DNA of 64,000 nucleotides from the NCBI GenBank assembly GCA_964540815.1, contig CAZIOH010000018.1, positions 1 through 64,000 on the forward strand. The letters run 5' to 3'. A program made the translations under genes and the position numbers. Shown here in pieces: positions 8,579 through 17,472 of this stretch. Position 1 is the stretch's first letter. Each line of letters starts with the position of its first letter. This DNA comes from CAZIOH01 sp964540815 (GTDB lineage Bacteria > Myxococcota_A > Polyangia > Fen-1088). A model generated the notes under the pieces. It searched no databases, had not been told where the DNA came from, and saw only the letters and a list, made by a program, of their open reading frames with translations.

Positions 8579-11500
8579 TCAGGCCGTGACGTGAACGCCG
8601 GGCGTGCCGTCGCCGCGGGTCGCGGTGGTGTGAGGGTCGCGGGGGCCCGAGGTGGTGGTGGTGGCGGCGCGCGCCGGGGCGCTGGCGCGCTGGCTGTGTA
8701 CGCCATCGCCCTCGGCGGCGCCCTCTCGGTGGGGGTGTCGCTGGTGGTGCTGGTGCGGGGATGAGTACGTCCCCGTCGCGGCGCCTCCGGTGGAGTGGGC
8801 GGCGGTTCTGGTCCCGCCGGCGTGATTCGGATTCTGATTTGGGCTGGAACTGGAACTGGGGTTGGGATTGGGATTGGGGTGTTGGTCGAGGTTGGTGGGG
8901 TTGGCGCCGGCCGAGGCTCCGGAGGCGAGGGCAGGGCCTGCGAGCTCCGAGAGACCGGCGACGACACGGGCCGGCTCGTCGGGAGCCGGACGCCGCGCAC
9001 CGAGGTCGTAACCGGTGGCCCTGCCGCTTCCGGTGCTTCCAGCGGCCGGCCGGGGCCCGGGTGCGCCCCCGGGGCCCTGTGCGATCGCCACGTGAATCGC
9101 CGGGGGCCGCTCGCGCTCCGCACGCGGGTTGCCGATGGTCGGCGCGGGCGACGAGACGGAGGCTGCCCACGACCCTCTCGACGCGAGAGCGGGGATTGCC
9201 GGCGCCCGCGCGCTGCCGTCGGCGGAGCCCTCGCCGTCACCGACGTCAGGTTGCTGCGGCACCGGCTGCTGCGGCACCGTCGACTCGAAGCGTCCGAGAG
9301 CGAGCCCCTCGCTGGCCAGGGCGGCCTGCACCTCGCTGGCCTTGAGCTCGGCGCGTGGCTCCGCGCGCTCGGACGAGCCGGCCGGCCCGGGGATCCGGAC
9401 CTCGGCGGTGCGATCGACGCGCACGTCGGCGATGCCGTCCCGGACGCGCAGATGCAGGGACAGGTCCTCCCCGGTGGCGGTCTGCACGCGCAGGTGGGCG
9501 CTGCTGCCCAGCACGGCCGCATGCAGGCTCTCATCGTCCGCGGCGGCCTGGAACAGGCGCAGGCTCGGGTCGGCGATCGGGGAGGAGCTCTCGCCCGGCG
9601 CGGAGCCGGCGGCGTTGGGCGGAGCCAGCAACGACGACGCGGCGAGCAGCCCGGTGGTGGATGGGCCCGGGGTGGAGGACCGGGCCAGCTTGGCGACTTC
9701 CGCCATCGGCCTCGGGGCCTCGACCGGCGCGGGCCCGCCGGCGTGCGGTTCCACCGTGGGGGCCGACGCGTCGAGGCGCGCGGGGGACGCGGGGGACGCA
9801 AGCTCGATCGTCGCCGCCGGAGGCGGACCGGACTGTGCCACGGGCTTCGCGGCGGATCCCGGGGATGGATCGCGCTCGGACGCCGCGGCCGCGAGACCGA
9901 GAGAGGCGGAGGAGGAGACAGGGGCGGCGGGCGCCGGGGAGCGGCCCGGGACCCGACCTGCAGCCGGAGTGAGCGCCCGCGGACGAGCCCCCGGATCGAA
10001 CGGGGCGGGGAGTCCGCGCGGGACTGGACCGCGGACCGGGATGGCCGTTGGCCCGATCGCCGCGCGACGCTCGGACGGCTGCGGCGGCGAGGACGTCGCG
10101 GGCGAGGGCGAGGCCGGAGGTGAGAGTGAGGGTGAGGGTGAACGTGAGGGTGCCTCGTGCGGAACCGCGATGGCGGCAGCACCGGCGAGCGGAACGGACG
10201 TCGACGGCTGAGGGTGGAGATCCCGGAGGGCTTCCGGATGGCGCCTGGTTCGGGCCGCGGGCGACGGCCGCTCGGAGCTCGGCAGCGCGGCAGGTGGGTC
10301 GAGCCGCTTCGCATCCGCGCCCTTCGGGGCAAGGGGGCGCCCGGCGGTCAAGGCGCCAGGACGGCGCGTCCCCGTCGGTCCGTCACCGACGCGCATCGAG
10401 GCCAGCGGGGATGGAGCCGCGCCCCGACGGCGTGGGCCACCGCCGTCCGTGGACTCGACAGGCTTGCGACGAATGTCTCCCGTCGTGAAGATCGGCGGCG
10501 CCAGGCGGTCTGCGGCAGCGCCGCTCGCTTGAACACCTCGGGTGTTCGGCGCTTCGCTGCTCCCTGCATCCGGCTCGGCGGCGCCCATTCCCGCTCGGTT
10601 CGACTTCTTCACCAACCCGTTAAGACGGGCGCCGAGCGTGCCGAAGACCCTGCGTGACACACGCGAGAAGCCATCGGTCCTCTCTGTGGACACGGCCCGA
10701 AGGGCCGGGATGGACGTCGTACCAGGCGCCCCGCTCGGCGTCACCTCGGACGACGTGGGTGACGCGACGGGCGAACGCGTTTCAAGCTCATGGCCCTCGG
10801 ACCTCTGCGGCGCCGGGCGACGATGGTGCATCTCGACGACCGCCGCGGACACGGGAGGCGGTGGCTGGCCGACCGGGGAACGCGCGGATGGGCGCGGGCT
10901 CGGCCCGACCGGCACCGAGCCAGCGAGCGCGGGCGGCCTGTCGCTGCCGCGCGTGGGACCAAGCGACGGAGGAGCTCCCTCCGGATGGGACGTTCCCGGT
11001 TCAAACGGCGGCTGGCCGGGAACTGGTGCCTGCGGCGATCGCGGGTGCATCCCGGCGGCGGCCGGACCAGCGAGCCGGTCGAGGGCGCGGGGCGCGGGGC
11101 GCGTCCCCGAAGGTGGGCGAGGCGCCGGCTCCGGTGACGAACGAACGTCTGCTGGAGACGGAGACGGCGACGTGGAATGCGGCGACGCGATCCTCGAAGA
11201 CGGCGATCGGCTTGGACGAGCCACCACCTGGCTCGAAGGCTCCGGCCGTGACGGCGGTGCTGCCAGGCCCGGACGCACGGCGCCCGGACGCACGCCGATC
11301 GTCGCGGCCGTCGGCTCGGGCGCTCGCGCGGGCGCGCCCCGTCGCGACGGTCGGGGAAGAGCCCGCGCCTCCCGCGCCTCGGGACTGATCACCAGCGGCT
11401 CGGTCGCCTGCGCGGGTGCGCGAGGCGCTTCGCCGGCGAGGGCGGGCGTGGGGTGCGCTCCCGCCTGCGAAGCTCGAGGAGAAGGGAGGGCTTCCTGTCC

Positions 11501-14185
11501 GGCGCTGCCCTGGAAGGGGCTCGCGGTGCGCACAGGGAGAGAAGCGCGGCCCCGGGCCCCGACCCTGCCATGAGAGCTCCTCGTGGTCCGTCCCGGAGAA
11601 GAATGGGGCCCCTCTCCCCGCTCCGCGGGGCGAGGGGACAGGAACGGGGCGGGGGCTCGGCCTTCTTCCGTATCCGTGGGGATGGGCCGCCCCGAGCCAG
11701 CAGGGCCCTCCCCGCCACGCGGCTCGAGCTCGAGGGGATGGGAGGAGACCAGCGGGGCTCGCGTTTCGCCCGATGGGATGGGACGCGACGGCCCGATGGA
11801 GCTGTGCTGGGCCAGCTGGGCCAGCACAGCAGGAACACGCTGCCCGGCCGGGGCCTGCGACGGGGTGCGCGCGTCCGGCTCGGCGTGCGACCGCGGGTGC
11901 TGACCGGAGTGCGGATCCGGGCGCACATTCGGCCGTGGCTCGCCGTCGGCCGCCGCGCGTGGGCCGGCGGCTGGCATCTCCTCGGCGTGCGCCTCCGTCG
12001 ATGGGGGTGGTCCCGGATGAGCCGCCAGGTGCGCGCCACCGACGGAGGGCGCGGGCGCGCGCGGGGCGCTCGGTGCGTGACCGCGCCCGGTCGCTTCGAC
12101 CTCGGGCCGGGCCTCGCCTCGAGCCGGCTTCGCGCGCGGGAGGTCCCCGGCATGCGCGAAGCTGGACGACTCCGCGCCATCCGAGATGCTCGCGGTGCGC
12201 CCCGGACTGGAGTGGGGCCCCGGGTCCTGGCCATTCGTCTCGACATCTTGCCGCTCCCGCGGGGCGATGGGAGAGGAGGCGGCGAGCGGGGCTCGCGTTT
12301 CACCCGATGGCATGGGCCGCGTTGGCCCGACGGCGAGCTCCTCGGCCAGCGCTGCAGGAACATGCGGACCTGCTGGGGCCTGCGACGGGGCGGGCGCGTC
12401 CGGGGCGGCTTGCGGCCGTGGATGCGGATTGGCTTGCGGTGCCCGCCGCGCTTGCGGCCGTGGCTCGCCGTCGGCTGCCGGTCGTGGGCCGGCGACTGGT
12501 ATCCCCTCGGCGTGCACCTCCGTCGACGCGGGTGGTTCCACGTGAGTCGCCAGGTCCTCGCCACCGACGGAGCGCGCGGGCGGGTTCGGCGCGTGGCCAC
12601 GCGCGGGGGGAGCCGCCTGCCCGACCCCGCCATGGGAGGGGCTCGCGGCGCGGCCCGGACTGAAGCGGGGGGCCGAATCCTGGCCGCCATCCTGCTGGCC
12701 TGCAGGAGCGCGCGGCCCCGCAGGGGCTTGCACCGGGGCGAGCGGGTGCGCTTCGGCTTGCGGCGCCTGCTGTACCTGCGATGGTGGCCTGCCGTCGGCT
12801 CCCGGCCGTGGGCCGGCGACCGCCGGCGTCTCCGCTGCACGCGCCTCCGTCGGAGCTGGTGGTCCGACGTGCGTCGCACGGTGATCGCCACCGACAGTGC
12901 GCGTGGGCTGGGTCGGCACGCTGGGCTCGCGGACATCACCGGTCGCCCCGATCTGTTCAACCCGGTCAGAAGAGGTGCTCGCGGCGCGGCCCGGGAGGGA
13001 AGTGGGGCCCCTCTCCCTGACCCTCTCCACGCTTCGCGGGGCGAGCGAATGAGAGCGGGGCTGGGTTCGGCTTTCTTCCATCGGATGAGCTGGCGGCGCG
13101 GGCTCTTGATCCGTGGGGATGGACCGGCTCGGCGCGGCGAACGCGGGAGCCACGGCGGGATCCGTCACGGAATCCGAGCGGCCTTCGGGCAGGCGCGCCG
13201 CGACGGCTTCCGCCGCAGTCCCCGTCGCGCGCGGCGTCGGACGCGCCGCCGAACGGATCGTGGCAGAACCTGGGGCGGCTCGCTCGGTGTGGCGATCGGC
13301 CTCGCCGCCGGGGACGATACGAACCGCGTGTCCCGGGGGGGGCGAAAGCGCCGCGCGCTCGTCGTGCACCGTCGACGGCGGCGGGGGCGGCTCGGCGGGT
13401 GATGCTTGGCCCGGCAGGTGCCGCGGGCCGGACGTCCCGAGGTCATCGGAGATCATTGCCTGCGGGCGCGAGATCGGGCGCGCCTCCGTCTGTCCCGATC
13501 GCGGATCGGACGACGCTCGCCATCGCGCGACCTGCGACGAAGCCAGCGACCGCCCCCATGCAGACCCCGTCCGTGGAGCCTGGACCTGGACCGAACGGAC
13601 CCGGGCGGCCCGGGCCGCCCGCCCCGAGCTCCCGAGGACAGGTCCCCCGCCGAGGTCGAGGGTCAAGGCTCGCCGACCATCCCGCAACCCGAAGGGCGGC
13701 GCCGCTCCGCCCGGCACAACCGGGGTCCCGCCCGCCGGTTTGCCAGCTGGTTCGCCCGCCCGCTCGATGCTCTGCGCGGACCTCAGCTGACCCGGCGGAG
13801 GCGCGACCTTTCCGGATCCCGCCCGGCCCTCCCACGGCCGACGCTTGAGGCCGAGCTCGGCGGCCTCGGGCGCGGGCCCGGCCGGGCCCCGATCCTCGGA
13901 GCGGGGAGCGCCGGGAACATGGACCCCGGCGAGGGCGGGCTCCGTCGCGAGCGCGAGAGCGGGATCGATCGCGGACGGGGTCGAGTCCGAGCCGTCCTGC
14001 GCCCGTGCCCCTCGACCGATCGCCATTTGCGAGACACCCTTCGCGAGCTCCTCGGCGAAGCTCGCACCCACCTGCGCGGGCTCCGTGGGCGCGATGTGTG
14101 GCGCGCCTGCGTGCACGACCTCGCGTCGTCCCGCGACGGCCTCGCCGCCGAGCGGCCACATCGGGAGCTGCGCCCGACCCTTCAT
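8579..14185 (-). CDS. fliK: giant FliK-like hook-length control protein with internal repeats
   Basis: The product is about 1868 aa, several times the usual FliK length of about 400. The start ATG at 14185 overlaps the stop of the MotE-like gene (ATGA). Nearly the whole protein is Pro/Ala/Ser/Arg-rich and low in order, as is usual for the exported N-terminal ruler part of FliK. Three related segments begin near residues 426, 536 and 713. A compact segment at about 1538-1632, with 'LRVQTATGEDLSLHLRVRDGIADVRVD' and 'SEVQAALASEGL', matches the FliK C-terminal (Flg_hook) type. The tail has an Asn-Pro and Ser run. Position just before flgD supports the call. FliK switches export from hook to filament subunits. 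The length is open along its full extent without a stop, so I see no evidence of fusion by frameshift. Confidence 0.75.
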   Translation of the reverse strand: MKGRAQLPMWPLGGEAVAGRREVVHAGAPHIAPTEPAQVGASFAEELAKGVSQMAIGRGARAQDGSDSTPSAIDPALALATEPALAGVHVPGAPRSEDRGPAGPAPEAAELGLKRRPWEGRAGSGKVAPPPGQLRSAQSIERAGEPAGKPAGGTPVVPGGAAPPFGLRDGRRALTLDLGGGPVLGSSGRAARAARVRSVQVQAPRTGSAWGRSLASSQVARWRASSDPRSGQTEARPISRPQAMISDDLGTSGPRHLPGQASPAEPPPPPSTVHDERAALSPPPGHAVRIVPGGEADRHTERAAPGSATIRSAARPTPRATGTAAEAVAARLPEGRSDSVTDPAVAPAFAAPSRSIPTDQEPAPPAHPMEESRTQPRSHSLAPRSVERVRERGPTSLPGRAASTSSDRVEQIGATGDVREPSVPTQPTRTVGGDHRATHVGPPAPTEARAAETPAVAGPRPGADGRPPSQVQQAPQAEAHPLAPVQAPAGPRAPAGQQDGGQDSAPRFSPGRAASPSHGGVGQAAPPARGHAPNPPARSVGGEDLATHVEPPASTEVHAEGIPVAGPRPAADGEPRPQARRAPQANPHPRPQAAPDAPAPSQAPAGPHVPAALAEELAVGPTRPMPSGETRAPLAASSPIAPRERQDVETNGQDPGPHSSPGRTASISDGAESSSFAHAGDLPRAKPARGEARPEVEATGRGHAPSAPRAPAPSVGGAHLAAHPGPPPSTEAHAEEMPAAGPRAAADGEPRPNVRPDPHSGQHPRSHAEPDARTPSQAPAGQRVPAVLAQLAQHSSIGPSRPIPSGETRAPLVSSHPLELEPRGGEGPAGSGRPIPTDTEEGRAPAPFLSPRPAERGEGPHSSPGRTTRSSHGRVGARGRASLPVRTASPFQGSAGQEALPSPRASQAGAHPTPALAGEAPRAPAQATEPLVISPEAREARALPRPSRRGAPARAPEPTAATIGVRPGAVRPGLAAPPSRPEPSSQVVARPSRSPSSRIASPHSTSPSPSPADVRSSPEPAPRPPSGTRPAPRALDRLAGPAAAGMHPRSPQAPVPGQPPFEPGTSHPEGAPPSLGPTRGSDRPPALAGSVPVGPSPRPSARSPVGQPPPPVSAAVVEMHHRRPAPQRSEGHELETRSPVASPTSSEVTPSGAPGTTSIPALRAVSTERTDGFSRVSRRVFGTLGARLNGLVKKSNRAGMGAAEPDAGSSEAPNTRGVQASGAAADRLAPPIFTTGDIRRKPVESTDGGGPRRRGAAPSPLASMRVGDGPTGTRRPGALTAGRPLAPKGADAKRLDPPAALPSSERPSPAARTRRHPEALRDLHPQPSTSVPLAGAAAIAVPHEAPSRSPSPSLSPPASPSPATSSPPQPSERRAAIGPTAIPVRGPVPRGLPAPFDPGARPRALTPAAGRVPGRSPAPAAPVSSSASLGLAAAASERDPSPGSAAKPVAQSGPPPAATIELASPASPARLDASAPTVEPHAGGPAPVEAPRPMAEVAKLARSSTPGPSTTGLLAASSLLAPPNAAGSAPGESSSPIADPSLRLFQAAADDESLHAAVLGSSAHLRVQTATGEDLSLHLRVRDGIADVRVDRTAEVRIPGPAGSSERAEPRAELKASEVQAALASEGLALGRFESTVPQQPVPQQPDVGDGEGSADGSARAPAIPALASRGSWAASVSSPAPTIGNPRAERERPPAIHVAIAQGPGGAPGPRPAAGSTGSGRATGYDLGARRPAPDEPARVVAGLSELAGPALASGASAGANPTNLDQHPNPNPNPSSSSSPNQNPNHAGGTRTAAHSTGGAATGTYSSPHQHHQRHPHREGAAEGDGVHSQRASAPARAATTTTSGPRDPHTTATRGDGTPGVHVTA
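8858..8879 (+). other. G-quadruplex-type motif in fliK
   Basis: Four runs of three or four G are separated by TT, ATT and ATT on the plus strand, the template strand for fliK. It matches the simple four-tract quadruplex pattern. It encodes the Asn-Pro repeats near the fliK C-terminus and may be a mutable microsatellite. Confidence 0.5.
11570..12910 (-). repeat. three imperfect tandem repeats inside fliK
   Basis: Three protein segments of about 110-175 residues share the same order of motifs: 'VGG..HLA.H..PP.STE.HAE', then 'AGPR.AADGEPRP', then 'SQAPAG', then 'PSGETRAPL', then 'SSPGR..S.'. They begin at about 12907, 12578 and 12045 on the minus strand. The first segment is shorter and lacks the 'PSGETRAPL' part. 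The DNA copies are visibly similar, which points to recent segmental duplication within the gene. Confidence 0.7.
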
Positions 14186-15312
14186 TTTCCAGCCTCCGGC
14201 GCGCTGGTCGCGACGGGTGGCGCGCCCTCGGCATTCGGAGCGCCGCCCGCCGCGGGGGCCGCTCCGGGCACCGCGACCGCCGGCGGCCTGGCCGCGAGAC
14301 GCTCGGCGGCGGCCGGGGCCGCGCTCGAGCGCGCGTCTCCCCTCGGCCTGCGCGCCGCGATCAGGGTCGCGAGCTGCGCGGCGTTCTCGGCCTTCATGGC
14401 CGCCAAGATCTTGCCGGCGTCCGCAGGCGGCATGCGCTGCAACACCGCGGCGGCGAGCTGCGGATCGAGTCGCGTGACGATCGGCGCGGCCTGCTCGGGT
14501 TTGATCCCACGCAGCGCCTTGGCCAGGATGTCCTGCGGATTCTTGGTGGCGGGCTTCCCGCCCGCGGCGGCGCCAGCCTCTCCCTCGGCCCGCGGACGCC
14601 CCTCGCTCTTTCCCGCGTCGTCCGCGCCCTCGTCGTCGGGGTTGGGGGCGGCCGGCGCTGGCTTGAGCGCCGCCGCCGCCACCAGGGCCTCGAGCTTCAA
14701 CGTATCGGCGTGCAGCGCCTCGCGGGCCTTGGCCACCTCGGCCAGCATCTTCTCGACCTTGGTCTCTGGCAGCTCCGTCGCGTCCAGCCCCGTCGAACGG
14801 TGCGACTCCCGATGCACCTCCGCCCGCAGCGCCCCGATGTCGAGCGGCGGGGACGACGGCCCGTCGACAACCGCGCCGCCGGCGTTGCTTCGGTCGGTCG
14901 CCTTGCGCACGGCCGTGAGCCGCTTGGCCACGTCCGCCCGGGACTTCGCGGCCGCCCCGGGCGCGGCCGGCGGCTTCTCGGAACCCGGCTTGGGTCCGCT
15001 CCCCTTGGTGTCGCTGGCCGCCGAGGGCGTGGCGGCGGGTGCGGAGGTGACAGCGGCCGAGGCGGTGGTGGGAGTGGGAGTGGGAGTGGGACCGGGAGTG
15101 GGAGCGGGGGTCGCGGCAACCGCGGTTGCCGCGGTCGGCGGCCTCTTCGCTGCGGCCGCCTCGGCGCCGAGGGCCGGACCACCCGTTGCCATCGCGAGCG
15201 CCGCCTCGAGGACCACGGCCACCGACGCGGCGAGGCCCGTCCATCGGCGACCGAGGACCGACCGTCCCCCAGGGCCGCGATCGGCTCTGCGCGTGACGAG
15301 CGCCTCAGCCAC
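14182..15312 (-). CDS. MotE-like (MgtE-N/FliG-related) flagellar protein
   Basis: The product is 376 aa from a GTG that overlaps fliI by eight bases. Residues 28-50 form a hydrophobic signal/anchor segment. A Pro/Thr spacer follows, then a coiled-coil region near 'TKVEKMLAEVAKAREALHADTLKLEALVA'. A MgtE-N-like domain at about 245-310 contains 'DILAKALRGIKPEQAAPIVTRLDPQLAAAVLQRMPPADAGKILAAM'. In other bacteria such proteins (MotE/YlxF) chaperone stator protein MotC or sit near the motor. Here the gene occupies the place where fliJ normally lies. I see no separate fliJ, so this gene might cover part of that role; that is speculation. Confidence 0.7.
   Translation of the reverse strand: MAEALVTRRADRGPGGRSVLGRRWTGLAASVAVVLEAALAMATGGPALGAEAAAAKRPPTAATAVAATPAPTPGPTPTPTPTTASAAVTSAPAATPSAASDTKGSGPKPGSEKPPAAPGAAAKSRADVAKRLTAVRKATDRSNAGGAVVDGPSSPPLDIGALRAEVHRESHRSTGLDATELPETKVEKMLAEVAKAREALHADTLKLEALVAAAALKPAPAAPNPDDEGADDAGKSEGRPRAEGEAGAAAGGKPATKNPQDILAKALRGIKPEQAAPIVTRLDPQLAAAVLQRMPPADAGKILAAMKAENAAQLATLIAARRPRGDARSSAAPAAAERLAARPPAVAVPGAAPAAGGAPNAEGAPPVATSAPEAGK
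15070..15110 (+). other. seven-tract G-rich microsatellite
   Basis: Seven runs of at least three G occur in 41 bases on the plus strand, built mainly from a GTGGGA hexamer. It encodes the Pro/Thr spacer of the MotE-like protein. It is a strong quadruplex candidate and a likely site of length variation. Confidence 0.6.
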
Positions 15313-16684
15313 GGTAGGCCTCCCCGGCGGCGCGCGCCGCCGCCGGCGACGGCGCCTCGAGCGCGCGCTTGAGCCCGACCAGCGTGCTCTCGAGCGAGTG
15401 TCGCTCCTCCGGTGCCTGCCGGAAGAGCGCCTGGATGAGGTGCACGCTCCGCAGCGCGCGATCCACCCGCGGGTTGGACCCGGCGACGTAGGCCCCGACC
15501 TCGATCAGATCCGACGAGTCGCGGTAGGTCGCCAGCACCTCGCGGGCCTCCATGGCCAGCTGTCGGTGCTCGCGCGACACCACGTCGGACATCACGCGGC
15601 TCACGCTCGCCAGCACGTCGACCGCCGGGAACTGTCCCCCGTTCGCGAGCTTGCGGGACAGCACGATGTGGCCGTCGAGCGCGGCCCGCGCCGCGTCCAC
15701 GAAGGGATCGGAGAGATCGTCGCCTTCGGCCAGCAAGGTGTACATCGCCGTGATGCTGCCCGCGCCCGCGTCGTTGCCCGCCCGCTCGACCAGCCGCGGG
15801 AGCGCGGCGAACACCGACGGGGGATAGCCCCGCGAGGTGGGCGGCTCGCCGGCGGCGAGGCCGATCTCGCGCTGGGCCATGGCCACCCGAGACAGCGAGT
15901 CCACCAGCAGCAGCACCCGCTTGCCCCGGGCCCGGAAGTACTCCGCCACCGCGGTGGCGGCGAACGCCGCCCGCACCCGCACGAGCGGCGGCTCGTCCGC
16001 GGTGGCCACGACGACCACCGAGCGCGCCAGCCCCCCGGCCCCGAGATCGCGCTCGACGAACTCGCGCACCTCGCGGCCGCGCTCGCCGACCAGCCCCACC
16101 ACGATGACGTCCGCCGAGGCGCCCCGCGCCAGCATGCCCATGAGCACGCTCTTGCCAATCCCGGGGCCGGCCATGATCCCCACACGCTGACCCTCGCCGC
16201 AGGTCAGGCAGGCATCGAGCGAGCGGATCCCCAGCACGAGCGGCTTCGAGATGCGGCGCCTCGACATCGCGTGCGGCGGCGTCGCGTGCAGCGGCGTGCG
16301 CGCGGTCAAGGCCAGCGGGCGCCCTCCGTCGACCGGGCGGATGGCGGAATCCACCACCCGACCGAGCAGCCCGTCGCCCACCGGAACGTCACTGCCGGTG
16401 CTGCGCGCCCACACGGGGCAGCCCTCCTGAACCCCGGCCACGTCGCCGTACGGCATCAGCAAGGCCCGGCTCTTGGAGAAGCCCACCACCTCGGCGAAGA
16501 GGGTCTTTCGGCCGGCGATGCGGATCTCGCAGGAGGTCCCCACCGCCACCTCCGGCAGGGTCGCCTCGACGATGATCCCCGAGACGCGCGTGACCTTGCC
16601 GGCGATCGGCAACGACTCGGCCTCGGCCAAGGCCTTGCGAGCGCGCGCCACCACGAGCGCGTTGGCGGGGACCGCGTCGTTCAT
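15305..16684 (-). CDS. fliI: flagellar export ATPase FliI
   Basis: The product is 459 aa, the usual length. The N-terminal beta-barrel domain has 'GKVTRVSGIIVEATLPEVAVG'. The Walker A at about 172-179 reads AGPGIGKS where most homologues have GxGVGKS. Other FliI signatures are 'GLVGERGREVREFVE', 'LLLVDSLSRVAMAQREIGLAAGEPP' and 'SRGYPPSVFAALPRLVERAG'. The hexamer energises substrate release at the flagellar type III gate, with FliH as its regulator. Its ATG overlaps the fliH stop (ATGA). Confidence 0.95.
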   Translation of the reverse strand: MNDAVPANALVVARARKALAEAESLPIAGKVTRVSGIIVEATLPEVAVGTSCEIRIAGRKTLFAEVVGFSKSRALLMPYGDVAGVQEGCPVWARSTGSDVPVGDGLLGRVVDSAIRPVDGGRPLALTARTPLHATPPHAMSRRRISKPLVLGIRSLDACLTCGEGQRVGIMAGPGIGKSVLMGMLARGASADVIVVGLVGERGREVREFVERDLGAGGLARSVVVVATADEPPLVRVRAAFAATAVAEYFRARGKRVLLLVDSLSRVAMAQREIGLAAGEPPTSRGYPPSVFAALPRLVERAGNDAGAGSITAMYTLLAEGDDLSDPFVDAARAALDGHIVLSRKLANGGQFPAVDVLASVSRVMSDVVSREHRQLAMEAREVLATYRDSSDLIEVGAYVAGSNPRVDRALRSVHLIQALFRQAPEERHSLESTLVGLKRALEAPSPAAARAAGEAYRG

Positions 16685-17439
16685 GACGCGAGGTTCCCCC
16701 CGGGACCGCGCAGGTCCGTCGACTCCTGGTGGATCGCCATTTCCAACACACGCCTCAGCTCTTCAACTCGCGTGCCAAGGCGCCCGTCGACCGTCGCCGC
16801 GTCAGAATCGACGATGCACTCGCCGGACGTCAGATTCGTGTCGGCCACGAGCTCGACCTTGGCCACCCCGAGCTCCGCCGCCAGATTCGCGGCGCCGCCC
16901 CCACCACCGCCACCACCGGCGGCGCTCACACCGCTCGCCACCACCCCGGCAGCTCCCCCATCTGCCGCCACCCCGGACCGCAGGGCCTCGAGATCGTCGG
17001 GCGAGACCCGGAGGGTGACCTTGTGGACGTCCCCCAGGCGCCGCACGGCCGCCTTGATCAGGCGGCGCGCAACGCCGGGATCGGCCACCAGTTCGGCGTC
17101 GATGATCTTGCGCGCCACCATCAGCGCGAGCTCGAGCGACGTGGCGGCCATCTCGGCGGCGGTCCGCGCGCCCACCGCCTCCAGCTCGGCGATGGCGCGG
17201 CCGAGCCGCGCCGCCGCCTCGGGGTTCATGACGGGCGGCGGCGCGGGCAGCGGCGGCGCGAGCGCCTCGACGCCGAGCGCCTCGTCCGCCTCGGCCCCAC
17301 CCTCCCCCCCGAGGCCCCCGAAGAGCGGCGTGACGGTGCGGTCGGCGTCGCTGAAGAGCGCGCGCATCGGCTTCCGCGAGATGTTCGCGAGGAAGTCCGG
17401 GCTGCGGGCCTGCCGCTTGTTCTTGCTGTCCAAGGACAA
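16681..17439 (-). CDS. fliH: flagellar assembly protein FliH
   Basis: The product is 252 aa if the TTG at 17437-17439 is used; no upstream ATG exists in frame and the next Met is residue 25. The central helix 'TAAEMAATSLELALMVARKIIDAEL' and the C-terminal 'LGVAKVELVADTNLTSGECIVDSDAATVDGRLGTRVEELRRVL' match FliH, the negative regulator of FliI. A Gly-rich loop of eight consecutive Gly interrupts the C-terminal domain and is probably a local expansion. Position between fliG and fliI is canonical. Confidence 0.9.
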   Translation of the reverse strand: MSLDSKNKRQARSPDFLANISRKPMRALFSDADRTVTPLFGGLGGEGGAEADEALGVEALAPPLPAPPPVMNPEAAARLGRAIAELEAVGARTAAEMAATSLELALMVARKIIDAELVADPGVARRLIKAAVRRLGDVHKVTLRVSPDDLEALRSGVAADGGAAGVVASGVSAAGGGGGGGGAANLAAELGVAKVELVADTNLTSGECIVDSDAATVDGRLGTRVEELRRVLEMAIHQESTDLRGPGGNLAS

Positions 17440-17472
17440 AGGTTGCGATTCGCCGGGCGATCGAGCGCCGGC

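Noticed and set aside
11453..13402. Long open frames on the plus strand over fliK (649 residues and others, including 13406-17476)
   Set aside because: They are Arg-rich shadows caused by extreme GC content; the minus strand carries recognised flagellar domains there.
8579..15244. Extension of the fliK-like frame to 2221 residues, starting at 15244
   Set aside because: The extra N-terminal part lies under the MotE-like gene in another frame, is Arg/Gly-rich noise, and the ATG at 14185 gives a four-base ATGA overlap with that gene.
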